Positions 25,414 through 34,475 are shown, counted from the stretch's first letter. The stretch: DNA of 64,000 nucleotides from Christensenella tenuis (GCF_014287795.1 NZ_JACOON010000001.1:62001-126000), one strand, 5' to 3'. The notes: generated from the letters alone by a model not told the origin. A program made the numbers and translations.

Positions 25414-25442
25414 TTGCACAAGCTATAGACAAAGGATATAAT
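25414..25442 (+). promoter_or_regulatory. Sigma-A promoter for the corA leader
   Basis: TTGCAC (25414-25419), 17-base spacer, TATAAT (25437-25442). Transcription would begin near 25449, giving a leader of about 145 bases before corA. Confidence 0.75.
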
Positions 25443-25488
25443 GATAAACGACGACATATGTTACCAAGTCACAGGAGGTGAGAAATAC

Positions 25489-25563
25489 GTGGACGCAGAC
25501 CCCAAACGAACGAATTTAAAATACACAGACAGCGGGATGCGTACGGTATTTCTGCGCCATTAG
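25489..25563 (+). CDS. Putative 24-residue leader peptide of corA
   Basis: GTG 25489 has a perfect AGGAGGTGA at 25473-25481 with a seven-base spacer, better than the corA site itself. The peptide VDADPKRTNLKYTDSGMRTV... ends at TAG 25561, 32 bases before the corA start. It lies wholly within the leader transcribed from the promoter at 25414. Leader peptides control Mg transport genes in enterobacteria (mgtL, corL), so an attenuation role is possible but unproven. No homologue is known to me. Confidence 0.5.
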   Translation: MDADPKRTNLKYTDSGMRTVFLRH

Positions 25564-25595
25564 CCGCTGCCTGCTTTTGAAAGTAGGTGAAACAT

Positions 25596-26537
25596 TTGAT
25601 CAGGATTTTCAGTTCTGCAGAAAACAATAATTTTAAAGAGATCGACAAAATAGAGCCGGGCGCATGGATTCATCTTCTGGACCCTACGGAAGAGGAGATC
25701 GTCAAGGTGCGGGACACATTGCATATCGAGGATGAATTTATCCGCGCGGCGCTGGACGAAGAGGAAACGGTGCGTATCGACGCGGAGGACGACCAAACGC
25801 TGGTTCTGGTGGATATTCCAATTGTCAGTGCGGAGCGTAATTCATTTATGTACACGACGCTCCCGATGGGTATCATCATTACGGCGGATAATATCGTCAC
25901 AGTATGTTTGGAGGAAACATCGATTCTCGAAGATTTCTGGAACAAAAATGTGAGGGGGGGATTCGATACCTGCAAAAAAACGCGGTTTCTCCTTCAAATT
26001 CTGTATAAAAATGCAGGAAAATACCTGCAATACCTGAAACAGATCGATAAAGCGTCTACCCAAGTGGAAAACGCATTGCATAAATCAATGAAAAACAGCG
26101 AACTCATCCAAATGCTGAGGCTGGAAAAATCTTTGGTATATTTTTCAACTTCACTCAAGTCAAATGAAATCGTGCTTGAAAAAATGTTGAAATCAAAGGT
26201 AATCCAGCGGTATCCGGATGATCTGGATTTGCTTGAGGATGTCATTATTGAAAATAAACAGGCCATCGAAATGGGGACGATTTATCGAGACATCCTTTCA
26301 GGAACAATGGATGCGTTTGCAAGCGTAATATCGAACAACTTGAATATCGTCATGAAAATTCTTACGTCATTGACGATCATACTCGCCATTCCAACCGTGT
26401 TTGCGAGCTTATGGGGTATGAATGTAGGCGGGATTCCTTTTGCAAGCAATCCGCTCGGGTTTCTATGGGTTACTGTGATTGCGCTTGGAAGTACAGGTGT
26501 TGCGGTCTGGTTCCTGTGGAAAAAGAAAATGTTTTAA
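25596..26537 (+). CDS. corA: CorA-like Mg2+/divalent cation transporter
   Basis: Pentameric divalent-cation channel of the CorA/CNT-like family. The GMN selectivity motif (WGMNVGG) lies between two C-terminal helices, and the N-terminal two thirds form the cytoplasmic funnel with a long helix. I start at TTG 25596 (MIRIFSS) because AGGTGA ends five bases before it; the frame reaches a GTG at 25587 inside that Shine-Dalgarno. Length about 313 residues is normal. A transcribed leader with a small ORF precedes it. Confidence 0.93.
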   Translation: MIRIFSSAENNNFKEIDKIEPGAWIHLLDPTEEEIVKVRDTLHIEDEFIRAALDEEETVRIDAEDDQTLVLVDIPIVSAERNSFMYTTLPMGIIITADNIVTVCLEETSILEDFWNKNVRGGFDTCKKTRFLLQILYKNAGKYLQYLKQIDKASTQVENALHKSMKNSELIQMLRLEKSLVYFSTSLKSNEIVLEKMLKSKVIQRYPDDLDLLEDVIIENKQAIEMGTIYRDILSGTMDAFASVISNNLNIVMKILTSLTIILAIPTVFASLWGMNVGGIPFASNPLGFLWVTVIALGSTGVAVWFLWKKKMF

Positions 26538-26549
26538 TAAAAATAGGAG

Positions 26550-26584
26550 GCGCAACCGGAATTTTTTCCGTTGCGTTTTTTTTA
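26550..26584 (+). terminator. Terminator after corA
   Basis: CGCAAC(C)GGAA / TTCC-GTTGCG stem with one bulge, followed by nine T residues. Confidence 0.85.
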
Positions 26585-26648
26585 TCAGCAGAAAAGAGCT
26601 ATGTACAGCGAATACAAGCGGCCGTTGCATCTGGGCCGCAATGTCTGC

Positions 26649-26677
26649 TTGAAAAAAGCGGTATTGAATGGTAAAAT
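26649..26677 (+). promoter_or_regulatory. Sigma-A promoter for murA
   Basis: TTGAAA (26649-26654), 17-base spacer, TAAAAT (26672-26677). Confidence 0.75.
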
Positions 26678-26731
26678 GGAAAACAAAAACAGCAATAGAA
26701 AAATTGTGAAATAAAGGAAGGATCCAATTTT

Positions 26732-28018
26732 ATGACAGAAAAAATTGTGATCAATGGCGGGATACCGCTGAAAGGCACGATTGAAGTAACAGGTGCTAAA
26801 AATGCGGCGGTAGCAATTCTGCCTGCCACGATTCTTGCGCATGGAATTTGCGTGATTGAGAATCTGCCCAATATTGCGGATGTGTTGATCATTAAACGTA
26901 TTTTAGCGGAGATCGGCGCGGAAGTGGAATTTGAAAACGGAACCATGACGGTGGATACCACCAATATCAATACCAGCAAGGTGACGATGAACCTTGTCAA
27001 GAAAATGCGCGCATCCTATTATCTTTTGGGTGCATTGCTTTCGCGTTTTAATGATGCTGAAATCAATCTGCCGGGTGGCTGCACGATTGGCGAACGTCCG
27101 ATTGACCTGCATATTAAGGGAATGCAGGCACTGGGAGCTAATGTAAAAACGGAATATGGCAGGGTGGTTGCGAACGCCCCGGATGGACTTCGCGGCTGCG
27201 ATATCTATATGGATAAGGTCTCCGTAGGCGCTACGATCAATGTGATGCTTGCGGCGGTGTGCGCGCAAGGGCAGACTTCTATTATCAATGCAGCAAAAGA
27301 GCCGCACGTTGTGGATGTGGCCAATTTCCTGGTGTGCATGGGCGCGAAGATCAAGGGAGCGGGTACGGATGTGATCCGTATTACGGGTGTGGAGAAGCTG
27401 CATGGCTGTAATTATTCCATCATTCCCGATCAGATTGAAACGGGTACTTTCATGATCGCAGCAGCGGCTACACGCGGCGATGTGACGATAAAAAATGTGA
27501 TCCCTACGCATATGGAGGCGCTTACGGCTAAATTGGAAGAAATGGGCGTCACGATTCAGGAAGGAGCGGATTTTATTCGTGTTACCTGTGATAAACGGCC
27601 GCGGGCGGTCAAGATCAACACGATGCCCTATCCGGGATTTCCAACAGACTTACAGCAGCCGGCAACGGTACTCCTTTCCACTGCCAAAGGTACCAGCATG
27701 ATTACAGAAACGATTTTTGAGTCGCGTTTTAAACATATCAAAGAAATTCGCCGTATGGGTGCGCAGATCACGACGGAAGACCGCGTAGCGGTCGTGGAGG
27801 GCGTAGAACGCCTTACCGGCGCACCGGTCAGCGCTTCCGACCTGCGGGCGGGCGCGGCCCTGATCGTAGCCGGCCTGATGGCCGACGGGACTACAGAGAT
27901 CCAGAATGTAAAGTATATCGACCGTGGGTATGACCATATTGAAGATAAGATGCGCAGGCTCGGGGCGGATATCCGGCGGGAGGAAGTCGTGCACACAGAG
28001 GACGATGACCTATATTGA
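26732..28018 (+). CDS. murA: UDP-N-acetylglucosamine 1-carboxyvinyltransferase
   Basis: Transfers enolpyruvate from PEP to UDP-GlcNAc, the first committed step of peptidoglycan synthesis in the cytoplasm. The 428-residue protein has the fosfomycin-target cysteine in LPGGCTIGERP (C117), so it should be fosfomycin-sensitive at this site. KNAAVAILPATIL near the N-terminus holds the substrate lysine and asparagine. Firmicutes often carry two copies (murA1/murA2); which one this is cannot be decided here. Own promoter and terminator. Confidence 0.96.
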   Translation: MTEKIVINGGIPLKGTIEVTGAKNAAVAILPATILAHGICVIENLPNIADVLIIKRILAEIGAEVEFENGTMTVDTTNINTSKVTMNLVKKMRASYYLLGALLSRFNDAEINLPGGCTIGERPIDLHIKGMQALGANVKTEYGRVVANAPDGLRGCDIYMDKVSVGATINVMLAAVCAQGQTSIINAAKEPHVVDVANFLVCMGAKIKGAGTDVIRITGVEKLHGCNYSIIPDQIETGTFMIAAAATRGDVTIKNVIPTHMEALTAKLEEMGVTIQEGADFIRVTCDKRPRAVKINTMPYPGFPTDLQQPATVLLSTAKGTSMITETIFESRFKHIKEIRRMGAQITTEDRVAVVEGVERLTGAPVSASDLRAGAALIVAGLMADGTTEIQNVKYIDRGYDHIEDKMRRLGADIRREEVVHTEDDDLY

Positions 28019-28031
28019 GCGAATTGTTTTG

Positions 28032-28063
28032 GAACCGGGGCCTGTGCTTCGGTTCTTTTATTT
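28032..28063 (+). terminator. Terminator after murA
   Basis: GAACCG / CGGTTC stem with a 12-base loop followed by TTTTATTT. Confidence 0.65.
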
Positions 28064-28139
28064 AGAAAGTGTTTATACAGAATGATAATGCATGTGTTAT
28101 AATATCGGTAATATAAATTGATAAGAGGAGGATATTTTT

Positions 28140-29480
28140 TTGGACGACCCTTTCATATGGCAGCTTCTTTTGCAGGTGGTTTTGATTGCGATCAATGCCT
28201 TTTTCGCTTCGACTGAAATCGCGGTAATTTCGCTTAACGCGAATAAAGTCCGCCGCATGGCGGCGGAAGGGGATAAGAAGGCAAAACAAATGCTGAAGAT
28301 GGTGGAGGTGCCCGCGGGCTTTCTGTCCACGATACAGATCGGCATTACGCTGGCAGGCTTTCTGGGAAGCGCGTTTGCGGCGGACAACTTCGCCAGCAAG
28401 CTCACAGATTGGATGATTAATGTGCAGGGGGTTACGATCCCGCCAGATACGCTCAACACCATTGCGGTCATCCTGATTACCTTAGTCCTTTCGTATTTCA
28501 CACTGGTATTCGGTGAACTGGTTCCAAAGCGCATCGCAATGCAAAAGCCGGATAAGGTGGCGCGGGCTTCTGCAGGAATCATTACGGCCCTTTCCATTGT
28601 TATGAAACCGATTGTATGGCTGCTCTCCGCTTCCACAAACGGAATCCTGCGCCTTTTGCGTATGAATCCTGATGAAGAGGAAGAAGCCGTCACCGAAGAA
28701 GAAATTCGCCTGATGGTGGATATCGGGGAGGAAAAGGGTGCCATTGAGGCTTCGGAAAAGGAGATGATTGAAAATATCTTCGAGTTCAACAACACTACGG
28801 CCAAGGATGTTATGATGCACCGTACCAATGTAACGGCGATCTGGAAAAACGATCCGCCGGAAGAAATATTAAAGGTGATCCGCGAGAGTGGATTGTCCCG
28901 CTTCCCGGTTTACGATGAAGATATCGACGATATTGTCGGTATTCTTTCTACGCGCGCCTATCTGCTCAACGAAAAAAGCGAGCATCCAAAGCCACTGGAA
29001 GAAATGATCTATCCGGCTTACTGCGTGCCTGAATCTGTCCATACGGATGTGCTGTTTCGCGAGATGCAGCGGCAGAAGATCCATATTGCCGTTGTAGTCG
29101 ATGAATACGGCGGGATGAGCGGCATCGTGACAATGGAAGACCTTTTGGAGGAGATCGTCGGAAATATTTACGATGAATTCGACCCGCAGGACGAGCAGGA
29201 TATCACGGAAATAAAGACTGGATTGTGGCGTATTTCAGGTGCAACAGAAATTGACCGTGTCGCGGAGGTACTTGGTGTGGAACTGCCGGAGGACGAAGAT
29301 TTCGATACCTTGGGCGGTCTTGTATACAGCCGATTAAGTACGATACCCGAGGATGGCAGCCATCCTGTTGTGGAAGCGTACGGATTACATATCCGCGTTG
29401 AAAAGCTCGAGGACCGGCGAGTGGAATGGGCGCTTGTCTCAAAAATGAAGACAGGGCCGGAGGATTCAGAAAAACAATAG
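28140..29480 (+). CDS. CNNM/CBS-pair membrane protein (HlyC/CorC family)
   Basis: A 446-residue protein with an N-terminal CNNM (DUF21) membrane domain of about four helices (1-180), a CBS pair (about 205-335) and a C-terminal CorC/HlyC domain (about 350-430). FFASTEIAVISLN is a CNNM signature. These proteins are implicated in Mg2+ efflux or tolerance. TTG 28140 is the start, with GAGGAGG 8 bases upstream. An extended -10 (TGTTATAAT) lies at 28095-28103. It lies two genes after corA. Confidence 0.92.
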   Translation: MDDPFIWQLLLQVVLIAINAFFASTEIAVISLNANKVRRMAAEGDKKAKQMLKMVEVPAGFLSTIQIGITLAGFLGSAFAADNFASKLTDWMINVQGVTIPPDTLNTIAVILITLVLSYFTLVFGELVPKRIAMQKPDKVARASAGIITALSIVMKPIVWLLSASTNGILRLLRMNPDEEEEAVTEEEIRLMVDIGEEKGAIEASEKEMIENIFEFNNTTAKDVMMHRTNVTAIWKNDPPEEILKVIRESGLSRFPVYDEDIDDIVGILSTRAYLLNEKSEHPKPLEEMIYPAYCVPESVHTDVLFREMQRQKIHIAVVVDEYGGMSGIVTMEDLLEEIVGNIYDEFDPQDEQDITEIKTGLWRISGATEIDRVAEVLGVELPEDEDFDTLGGLVYSRLSTIPEDGSHPVVEAYGLHIRVEKLEDRRVEWALVSKMKTGPEDSEKQ

Positions 29481-29561
29481 ATATCTGTCACATTCCGGTC
29501 ACAAACAGGGAATAAGATAAGGTTATAATATAAATCTTCTTTCCTCTGTTTTTTCAGATAG

Positions 29562-29595
29562 AAAAGAGCCGTAAGGGTTTCCTTACAGCTCTTTT
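29562..29595. terminator. Bidirectional terminator overlapping marR 3' end
   Basis: AAAAGAGC-C-GTAAGG / CCTTAC-A-GCTCTTTT with a GTTT loop. The marR stop codon lies inside the stem. Confidence 0.85.
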
Positions 29596-30047
29596 ACATC
29601 TTCCAGAAAACATTGGGAGAGAGCGTTGGCAAAGGAACGCAGGCCATCGGCAACGGCACGGCGCTCTTTTGCGGTCATGCCGAGAAAAGCGCGGGTTTCG
29701 GCCTGCTCAAGTTCTGCAAGAAGCGTCTGCGCATAATTTCGGCCTTCCGTTGTGAAGGACACCAGTTTGTTGCGCCGATCCTTCGGGTTTTCGCTGCGCC
29801 TCACATAACCTTGTTTCTCCAGCTTGGAAAGAAGGAAAGAGACCGTCTGCTTGGGCAGGAAAAGCTTTCGGCATAGCTCATGCTGCGTACAGTCATCCGC
29901 CGAGACGAAAATTTCATATAGCATGAACACCAGGGAATCTGTCGTGCCGTGCTGCTGGGCCCATACGGAATACGCTTGGTTAATACGGAACCAGCTTTCA
30001 TAATAAGCATCAATATCTTTTCTGACATCGTCGATCTTCTTTTTCAT
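29583..30047 (-). CDS. MarR family regulator of the MATE operon
   Basis: A 154-residue winged-helix regulator; the DNA-binding part is CTQHELCRKLFLPKQTVSFLLSKLEKQGYV followed by a basic wing (NPKDRRNKLV). It is the second gene of the operon, overlapping the MATE gene by four bases. Two palindromes cover the operon promoter, so it likely represses MATE and itself until a drug-like ligand binds. Confidence 0.92.
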   Translation of the reverse strand: MKKKIDDVRKDIDAYYESWFRINQAYSVWAQQHGTTDSLVFMLYEIFVSADDCTQHELCRKLFLPKQTVSFLLSKLEKQGYVRRSENPKDRRNKLVSFTTEGRNYAQTLLAELEQAETRAFLGMTAKERRAVADGLRSFANALSQCFLEDVKEL

Positions 30048-31396
30048 CTATTTGTTCCTCCGGTATTTTGGCAACAGTGGGCAGAGGCGCCATGCTTGCG
30101 AAAATAAATGATAAACAGGATACCGGTAATGCATACCAAAGCGCCCTGCGCGACAGGGATAGAGAGCCATATGCCCGTTACTCCCCAAAATACGGGGAGC
30201 AAGTACAGGAAAAAAGGTGTAAGCGCGAGCGGATCGATGTAAATCACGAGCGTTGAATACCCTGTTTTTTGCACTGCATAAAAAAACGAGGATGCAAGCC
30301 TTGTGACTCCTGTCATAGGGAATGAAAATGCAGAAATCAGAAGCGCGGAGGCCACAAGGAAGGAAGTTTCGCCGGATGCACCGAAAATTGCGGGAATTGC
30401 ATCACGGAAAATAATTGCACCGGCACACAGGATTCCTCCCAAAGCGAGCACGAGTGCAAACGATTTTTTGAGCAAGCGGTGCACGCTGTTGGGCTTTCCG
30501 GCGCCATTGAAGTAACTCAGGAGGGGCTGGATGCCCTCGCCAATACCCTGCAGGAGCAGCTGCGCAGATGTTACAAAATACATCAGGACGGCATAAGCCG
30601 CAACGACTGTGCTTCCACCATAAGCGAGGCATTGCCAATTGGCCAGTATAATGATAATAGAAGGCGCAAATGTCATTCCAAAAGGAGAGAGACCGATCTT
30701 CAAAAGACGCGCAACTGTTTGGCCGTGCGGGAGCAGGTCGCGTTTTTCAGGGCGTTCTTTCCTTTTCCGGAATAACAGGATCAGGCTCAAAACCGCAACG
30801 AGGGCTTGTGCGGTTACGGTTGCGAACGCCGCGCCAAACATACCCCACCGAAACACCATCATAAATAGGGCGTCCAGAATAATATTGGTAATCAGACCGC
30901 ATACCATAGCGATCATGGCAGAGATCGTTTTCCCTTTATTGCGCAGCAGGGGAACGAGGCCTGTCCCAAGGATTTGGCAGGCGCTTCCAAGGGCAATGAT
31001 CTGCGTATACTCGGCGGCGGCTGTAAGAAGGTTGCCTTCTGCACCCAAAAATTGTAGGAGCGGTCTGTAAAAAAGCAAGAGCAGGATCGTCATAACAGCG
31101 CTGAATGCGATCAGGACAAATAGCGTATTGCCAAGCGCTTTTCGTGATTTTTTCAGCTTTCCCTCACCAAGACGCGTTGTCATGACCACAGAACCGCCCG
31201 CGCCGATTCCTGTTCCGGCAGCCAGCAGGAACGAGGCGATGGGCCACGCGATATTGATGGACGCAAGCCCGGTGTCGCCAATGGTATGCCCCACAAAGAA
31301 ACCGTCGATGATCGCATAAAAACCGCTCAACAGCATGGCGAGCATAGAGGGAAGCACGTAGCGGAAAAATTGATTTTCACTTGGCTGGTTTTGCAT
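30044..31396 (-). CDS. MATE family efflux transporter
   Basis: A 450-residue Na+- or H+-coupled multidrug exporter with about 12 transmembrane helices in two related halves. FVGHTIGDTGLASINIAWP near the N-terminus is typical of MATE proteins. ATG 31396 has GAGGTG upstream. The promoter is overlaid by two palindromes, and the linked MarR gene follows, which suggests ligand-induced expression. Substrate unknown. Confidence 0.93.
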   Translation of the reverse strand: MQNQPSENQFFRYVLPSMLAMLLSGFYAIIDGFFVGHTIGDTGLASINIAWPIASFLLAAGTGIGAGGSVVMTTRLGEGKLKKSRKALGNTLFVLIAFSAVMTILLLLFYRPLLQFLGAEGNLLTAAAEYTQIIALGSACQILGTGLVPLLRNKGKTISAMIAMVCGLITNIILDALFMMVFRWGMFGAAFATVTAQALVAVLSLILLFRKRKERPEKRDLLPHGQTVARLLKIGLSPFGMTFAPSIIIILANWQCLAYGGSTVVAAYAVLMYFVTSAQLLLQGIGEGIQPLLSYFNGAGKPNSVHRLLKKSFALVLALGGILCAGAIIFRDAIPAIFGASGETSFLVASALLISAFSFPMTGVTRLASSFFYAVQKTGYSTLVIYIDPLALTPFFLYLLPVFWGVTGIWLSIPVAQGALVCITGILFIIYFRKHGASAHCCQNTGGTNR

Positions 31397-31411
31397 AATT
31401 CACCTCGAAAA

Positions 31412-31440
31412 ATAGTACAATATCGTACTAATTGGTACAA
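31412..31440 (-). promoter_or_regulatory. Promoter of the MATE-MarR operon
   Basis: On the - strand TTGTAC (31440-31435), 17-base spacer, TACTAT (31417-31412). Confidence 0.7.
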
Positions 31441-31448
31441 CATTGTAC
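31413..31448. promoter_or_regulatory. Paired MarR operators
   Basis: Two related palindromes, TAGTAC-AATATC-GTACTA (31413-31430) and GTACAA-CA-TTGTAC (31435-31448), with centres 20 bp apart. One covers the -10 and the other the -35 of the MATE promoter. Confidence 0.7.
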
Positions 31449-31473
31449 AGTTTACCAGAGGAGGATTCCCATG

Positions 31474-32865
31474 TCAAGTATGAAACCATGCCGCGCAAAG
31501 CAAATTTGCTGCTTCGTATAATTCTTCCGAATGATAACCGGAATAGCCGGCGACTACAGCGGGAATAGGAGCCGCTTCATTCACATAATATGCGGATAAT
31601 GGAAAAAGGCGTACGCTTTGTTCTTCTGCAGAACAAACGAGTTCTTTTTCAGACATTCCGTTTTTTACCGTCAGCAAAAGATGCGGTCCGGAATCGAGAC
31701 CTGAAAAATTGAGGTATTCCCTATATTTTTGGAATCCTTCTGTAAAAGCATCGCGCCGTGCTTTATAAATCTTACGCATCCGGTGGAGATGGCGTTCAAA
31801 ATATCCGCGTGCAAGAAACAGGGCGAGGGTACGCTGCTCAAAGCTCGGGATCGTACACGAATAGAAGCGAAGGGTTTCGCGGTATTTCTTCAGCAAATGG
31901 GACGGAAGGACCATATAACTGATTCGCAGGGAGGGAGCAAGCGTTTTGGCAAATGTATTGAGGTAAATCACCCTCTCATGGGTGTCAAGGCTTTGCAGGG
32001 CGGGAATCGGTTTTCCTGAAAAACGAAATTCACTGTCATAGTCATCCTCGATGATGTAGCGGTTCCCGCGCGCCGCCCATGAAAGCAATTTTTGCCGCCG
32101 GCCGACGGGAGTTATAATTCCCAGGGGAAAGTGATGCGAAGGCGTAACATGCGCGACATTTGCTCCGGATGCTTCCAAGACCTCTACGCTCATACCCGCC
32201 TCATCAAGGGGAATGGGAATGGTGGCAATTCCGTTTGCCCGCAGAATATATTCTGTTTTCCGATAGCCCGGATCCTCGAGGGCGTACAGGTTCTCACGGG
32301 GCAGAAGCTGGGAAATAAGGCTAAGCAAATATTCCGAACCTGCCCCAAGTATAATTTGTTCGGGTGCAGCCTCAATACCGCGGAAACCGCCAAGGTAGCG
32401 TGCGATACCGGCACGCAGGGCAAAGTCGCCCTGCGGATCGACGGAACGAAGGAGGTTATCGCTTTCGGAACTCAAGATTTCACGCATCAGCTTCGCCCAT
32501 GTTGGGAAGGGAAAATGCTCCGTATCAACACGCGATGTCGATAGAATGAACCGGCAGGTGTCTTCCTGCGGGGGAGCAGCAGGCGGCAGGATATTCTTTT
32601 CATAGGGGGCCGGCGGGCTTTCGTCCACTGGATTGACATAATATCCGCGCTTTTCTATGGAATAGATATAGCCCTCTGCCAAAAGCTGGGAATAGGCGGC
32701 TTCCACCGTTCCTTGACTGATTTTTAAGTGCGCTGCAAATTTACGCTTGGAAGGAAGGTGAAATCCTTCCGAAAGCCGGCGCGATTCAATCTCTGTACGC
32801 AGATAACGGTATAACTGTTCATAAACGGGTATCGGATTCGCGGAATCCAAAATCGGTGTCAGCAC
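31474..32865 (-). CDS. pdxR: MocR/PdxR-type GntR-aminotransferase regulator
   Basis: N-terminal GntR winged helix (about 10-75; LPSKRKFAAHLKISQGTVE) fused to an aminotransferase-like domain that binds PLP (lysine in TFAKTLAPSLRISY). It is divergent from pdxST, so it is very probably PdxR, the PLP-sensing regulator of vitamin B6 synthesis. Start GTG 32865 (VLTPILDSANPIPVYEQ) has GGAGGA five bases upstream; the frame stays open 20 codons further through the intergenic operators. About 463 residues, normal. Confidence 0.92.
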   Translation of the reverse strand: MLTPILDSANPIPVYEQLYRYLRTEIESRRLSEGFHLPSKRKFAAHLKISQGTVEAAYSQLLAEGYIYSIEKRGYYVNPVDESPPAPYEKNILPPAAPPQEDTCRFILSTSRVDTEHFPFPTWAKLMREILSSESDNLLRSVDPQGDFALRAGIARYLGGFRGIEAAPEQIILGAGSEYLLSLISQLLPRENLYALEDPGYRKTEYILRANGIATIPIPLDEAGMSVEVLEASGANVAHVTPSHHFPLGIITPVGRRQKLLSWAARGNRYIIEDDYDSEFRFSGKPIPALQSLDTHERVIYLNTFAKTLAPSLRISYMVLPSHLLKKYRETLRFYSCTIPSFEQRTLALFLARGYFERHLHRMRKIYKARRDAFTEGFQKYREYLNFSGLDSGPHLLLTVKNGMSEKELVCSAEEQSVRLFPLSAYYVNEAAPIPAVVAGYSGYHSEELYEAANLLCAAWFHT

Positions 32866-32882
32866 GATTCTCCTCCATATCC

Positions 32883-32937
32883 AAACTGGCATATTTAAAA
32901 AGTACAAAACTGGCTGTTGAAACAATATCAGTTTTGT
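32883..32937. promoter_or_regulatory. Probable PdxR operators
   Basis: Direct repeats AAACTGGC at 32883 and 32907 (24 bp apart) plus a third, inverted copy: ACAAAACTG (32904-32912) and CAGTTTTGT (32929-32937). They overlap the pdxS promoter, as expected for a MocR-type dimer. Confidence 0.6.
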
Positions 32938-32944
32938 TTATAAT
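32917..32944 (+). promoter_or_regulatory. pdxS promoter
   Basis: TTGAAA (32917-32922), 16-base spacer, TATAAT (32939-32944). Confidence 0.75.
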
Positions 32945-32983
32945 CATACCTGTAATTCAAATTACTGTCAACGAAAGGATGAT

Positions 32984-33865
32984 ATGAAAATGGCACAGAG
33001 CAGATATGAACTGAATAAAAATTTAGCTCAAATGCTTAAAGGAGGAGTGATTATGGATGTGACTACTCCGGAGCAGGCGAAAATTGCAGAGAATGCGGGT
33101 GCGTGTGCAGTTATGGCGCTTGAGCGTATTCCGGCGGATATTCGCGCCGCGGGCGGCGTATCACGCATGAGCGATCCAAAGATGATACGGGGAATTCAGG
33201 AAACAGTAAGCATTCCCGTGATGGCAAAGGTACGGATCGGCCATTTCGCAGAAGCGCAGATTCTCCAGGCCATCGAGATCGATTATATCGATGAGAGCGA
33301 AGTGCTTTCCCCGGCTGATGACGTTTACCACATTGATAAAACAAAATTTGAGGTTCCTTTTGTATGCGGTGCAAAAGACCTCGGAGAAGCGCTGCGGCGT
33401 ATTGCCGAAGGCGCTTCTATGATCCGCACAAAAGGAGAACCCGGCACGGGCGATGTGGTACAGGCTGTGCGGCACATGCGGATGATGGCAAGCGAAATAC
33501 GCAGGATTGCGGGGCTCGCCGAAGATGAACTTTATGAAGCTGCAAAACAAATGCAAGTACCCTTTGAACTGCTGCAATATGTACATAATAACAGACGGCT
33601 GCCGGTAGTTAATTTTGCGGCAGGCGGCATCGCGACTCCCGCAGATGCCGCGTTGATGATGCAACTTGGTGCGGAAGGCGTATTTGTCGGGTCAGGAATT
33701 TTTAAATCCGGCAATCCGGCAAAACGCGCCGCTGCAATCGTACAGGCTGTGACCAATTATAACGACGCGGAACTGCTGGCCAAGCTTTCGGAGGATCTTG
33801 GGGAAGCAATGGTTGGCATCAATGAGCAGGAAATCGAATTACTGATGGCGGAGCGCGGAAAATGA
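32984..33865 (+). CDS. pdxS: PLP synthase subunit PdxS
   Basis: Lyase subunit of PLP synthase, joining ribose 5-phosphate, glyceraldehyde 3-phosphate and ammonia. K82 in PVMAKVRIGH is the ribose-phosphate Schiff-base lysine and the second lysine is in IRTKGEPGTGDV. 293 residues, the standard length, forming a dodecamer with PdxT attached. AAAGGATG precedes ATG 32984. Overlaps pdxT by four bases; controlled by the divergent PdxR. Confidence 0.98.
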   Translation: MKMAQSRYELNKNLAQMLKGGVIMDVTTPEQAKIAENAGACAVMALERIPADIRAAGGVSRMSDPKMIRGIQETVSIPVMAKVRIGHFAEAQILQAIEIDYIDESEVLSPADDVYHIDKTKFEVPFVCGAKDLGEALRRIAEGASMIRTKGEPGTGDVVQAVRHMRMMASEIRRIAGLAEDELYEAAKQMQVPFELLQYVHNNRRLPVVNFAAGGIATPADAALMMQLGAEGVFVGSGIFKSGNPAKRAAAIVQAVTNYNDAELLAKLSEDLGEAMVGINEQEIELLMAERGK

Positions 33866-34467
33866 GAATTGGAGTTTTAGCGCTTCAGGGCGCATTCGCT
33901 GAGCATGAGGCAATGCTGCAAACGCTTGGAGCCGATTGTTTTGAAATACGCAAACCTGCGGATATTAAAGGGCAGCCAATGGACGGATTTGTGATTCCCG
34001 GCGGTGAGAGTACGGTTATGACGAAATTGCTGCATGGTCTTGGACTGTTTGAGCTTTTGCAGGGAAAGATCGCAGGGGGGTTGCCCGTATTTGGGACATG
34101 CGCAGGATTGATTCTGCTTGCAAAGCATGTGCAGGGAGGAATTACATGCTTTCCCTGTATGGATATTACGGTCAGGCGCAATGCCTATGGCCGGCAGCTT
34201 GGAAGTTTTGAAACAACGGCTTTGTTCACTGGGCTCGGGGAAGTGCCAACGGTGTTTATCCGCGGGCCGTACATCGAATGTGCCGGAGAAAATGTTCAGG
34301 TTCTTGCATACGTTGATGGGAACATCGTTGCGGCAAGACAAGAAAATATCCTTGTGACGGCATTTCATCCAGAATTAAAACAAGACGTCCGGATACATCG
34401 TTTTTTTCTCGATATAGTGAACAAATATAAGAAAGAAAAAGAGAAACCCCAAAGCCGGTGCGGCTGA
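33862..34467 (+). CDS. pdxT: PLP synthase glutaminase subunit PdxT
   Basis: Class I glutaminase that feeds ammonia to PdxS. Nucleophile C80 sits in PVFGTCAG, the His-Glu pair in TAFHPE near the end, and GGEST at 48-51 marks the oxyanion region. 201 residues. Translationally coupled to pdxS. Confidence 0.97.
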   Translation: MRIGVLALQGAFAEHEAMLQTLGADCFEIRKPADIKGQPMDGFVIPGGESTVMTKLLHGLGLFELLQGKIAGGLPVFGTCAGLILLAKHVQGGITCFPCMDITVRRNAYGRQLGSFETTALFTGLGEVPTVFIRGPYIECAGENVQVLAYVDGNIVAARQENILVTAFHPELKQDVRIHRFFLDIVNKYKKEKEKPQSRCG

Positions 34468-34475
34468 TAAAAAAT

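Noticed and set aside
25441..25488. Longer corA leader peptide from ATG 25441
   Set aside because: The ATG overlaps the -10 box, so it would not be transcribed from the promoter at 25414.
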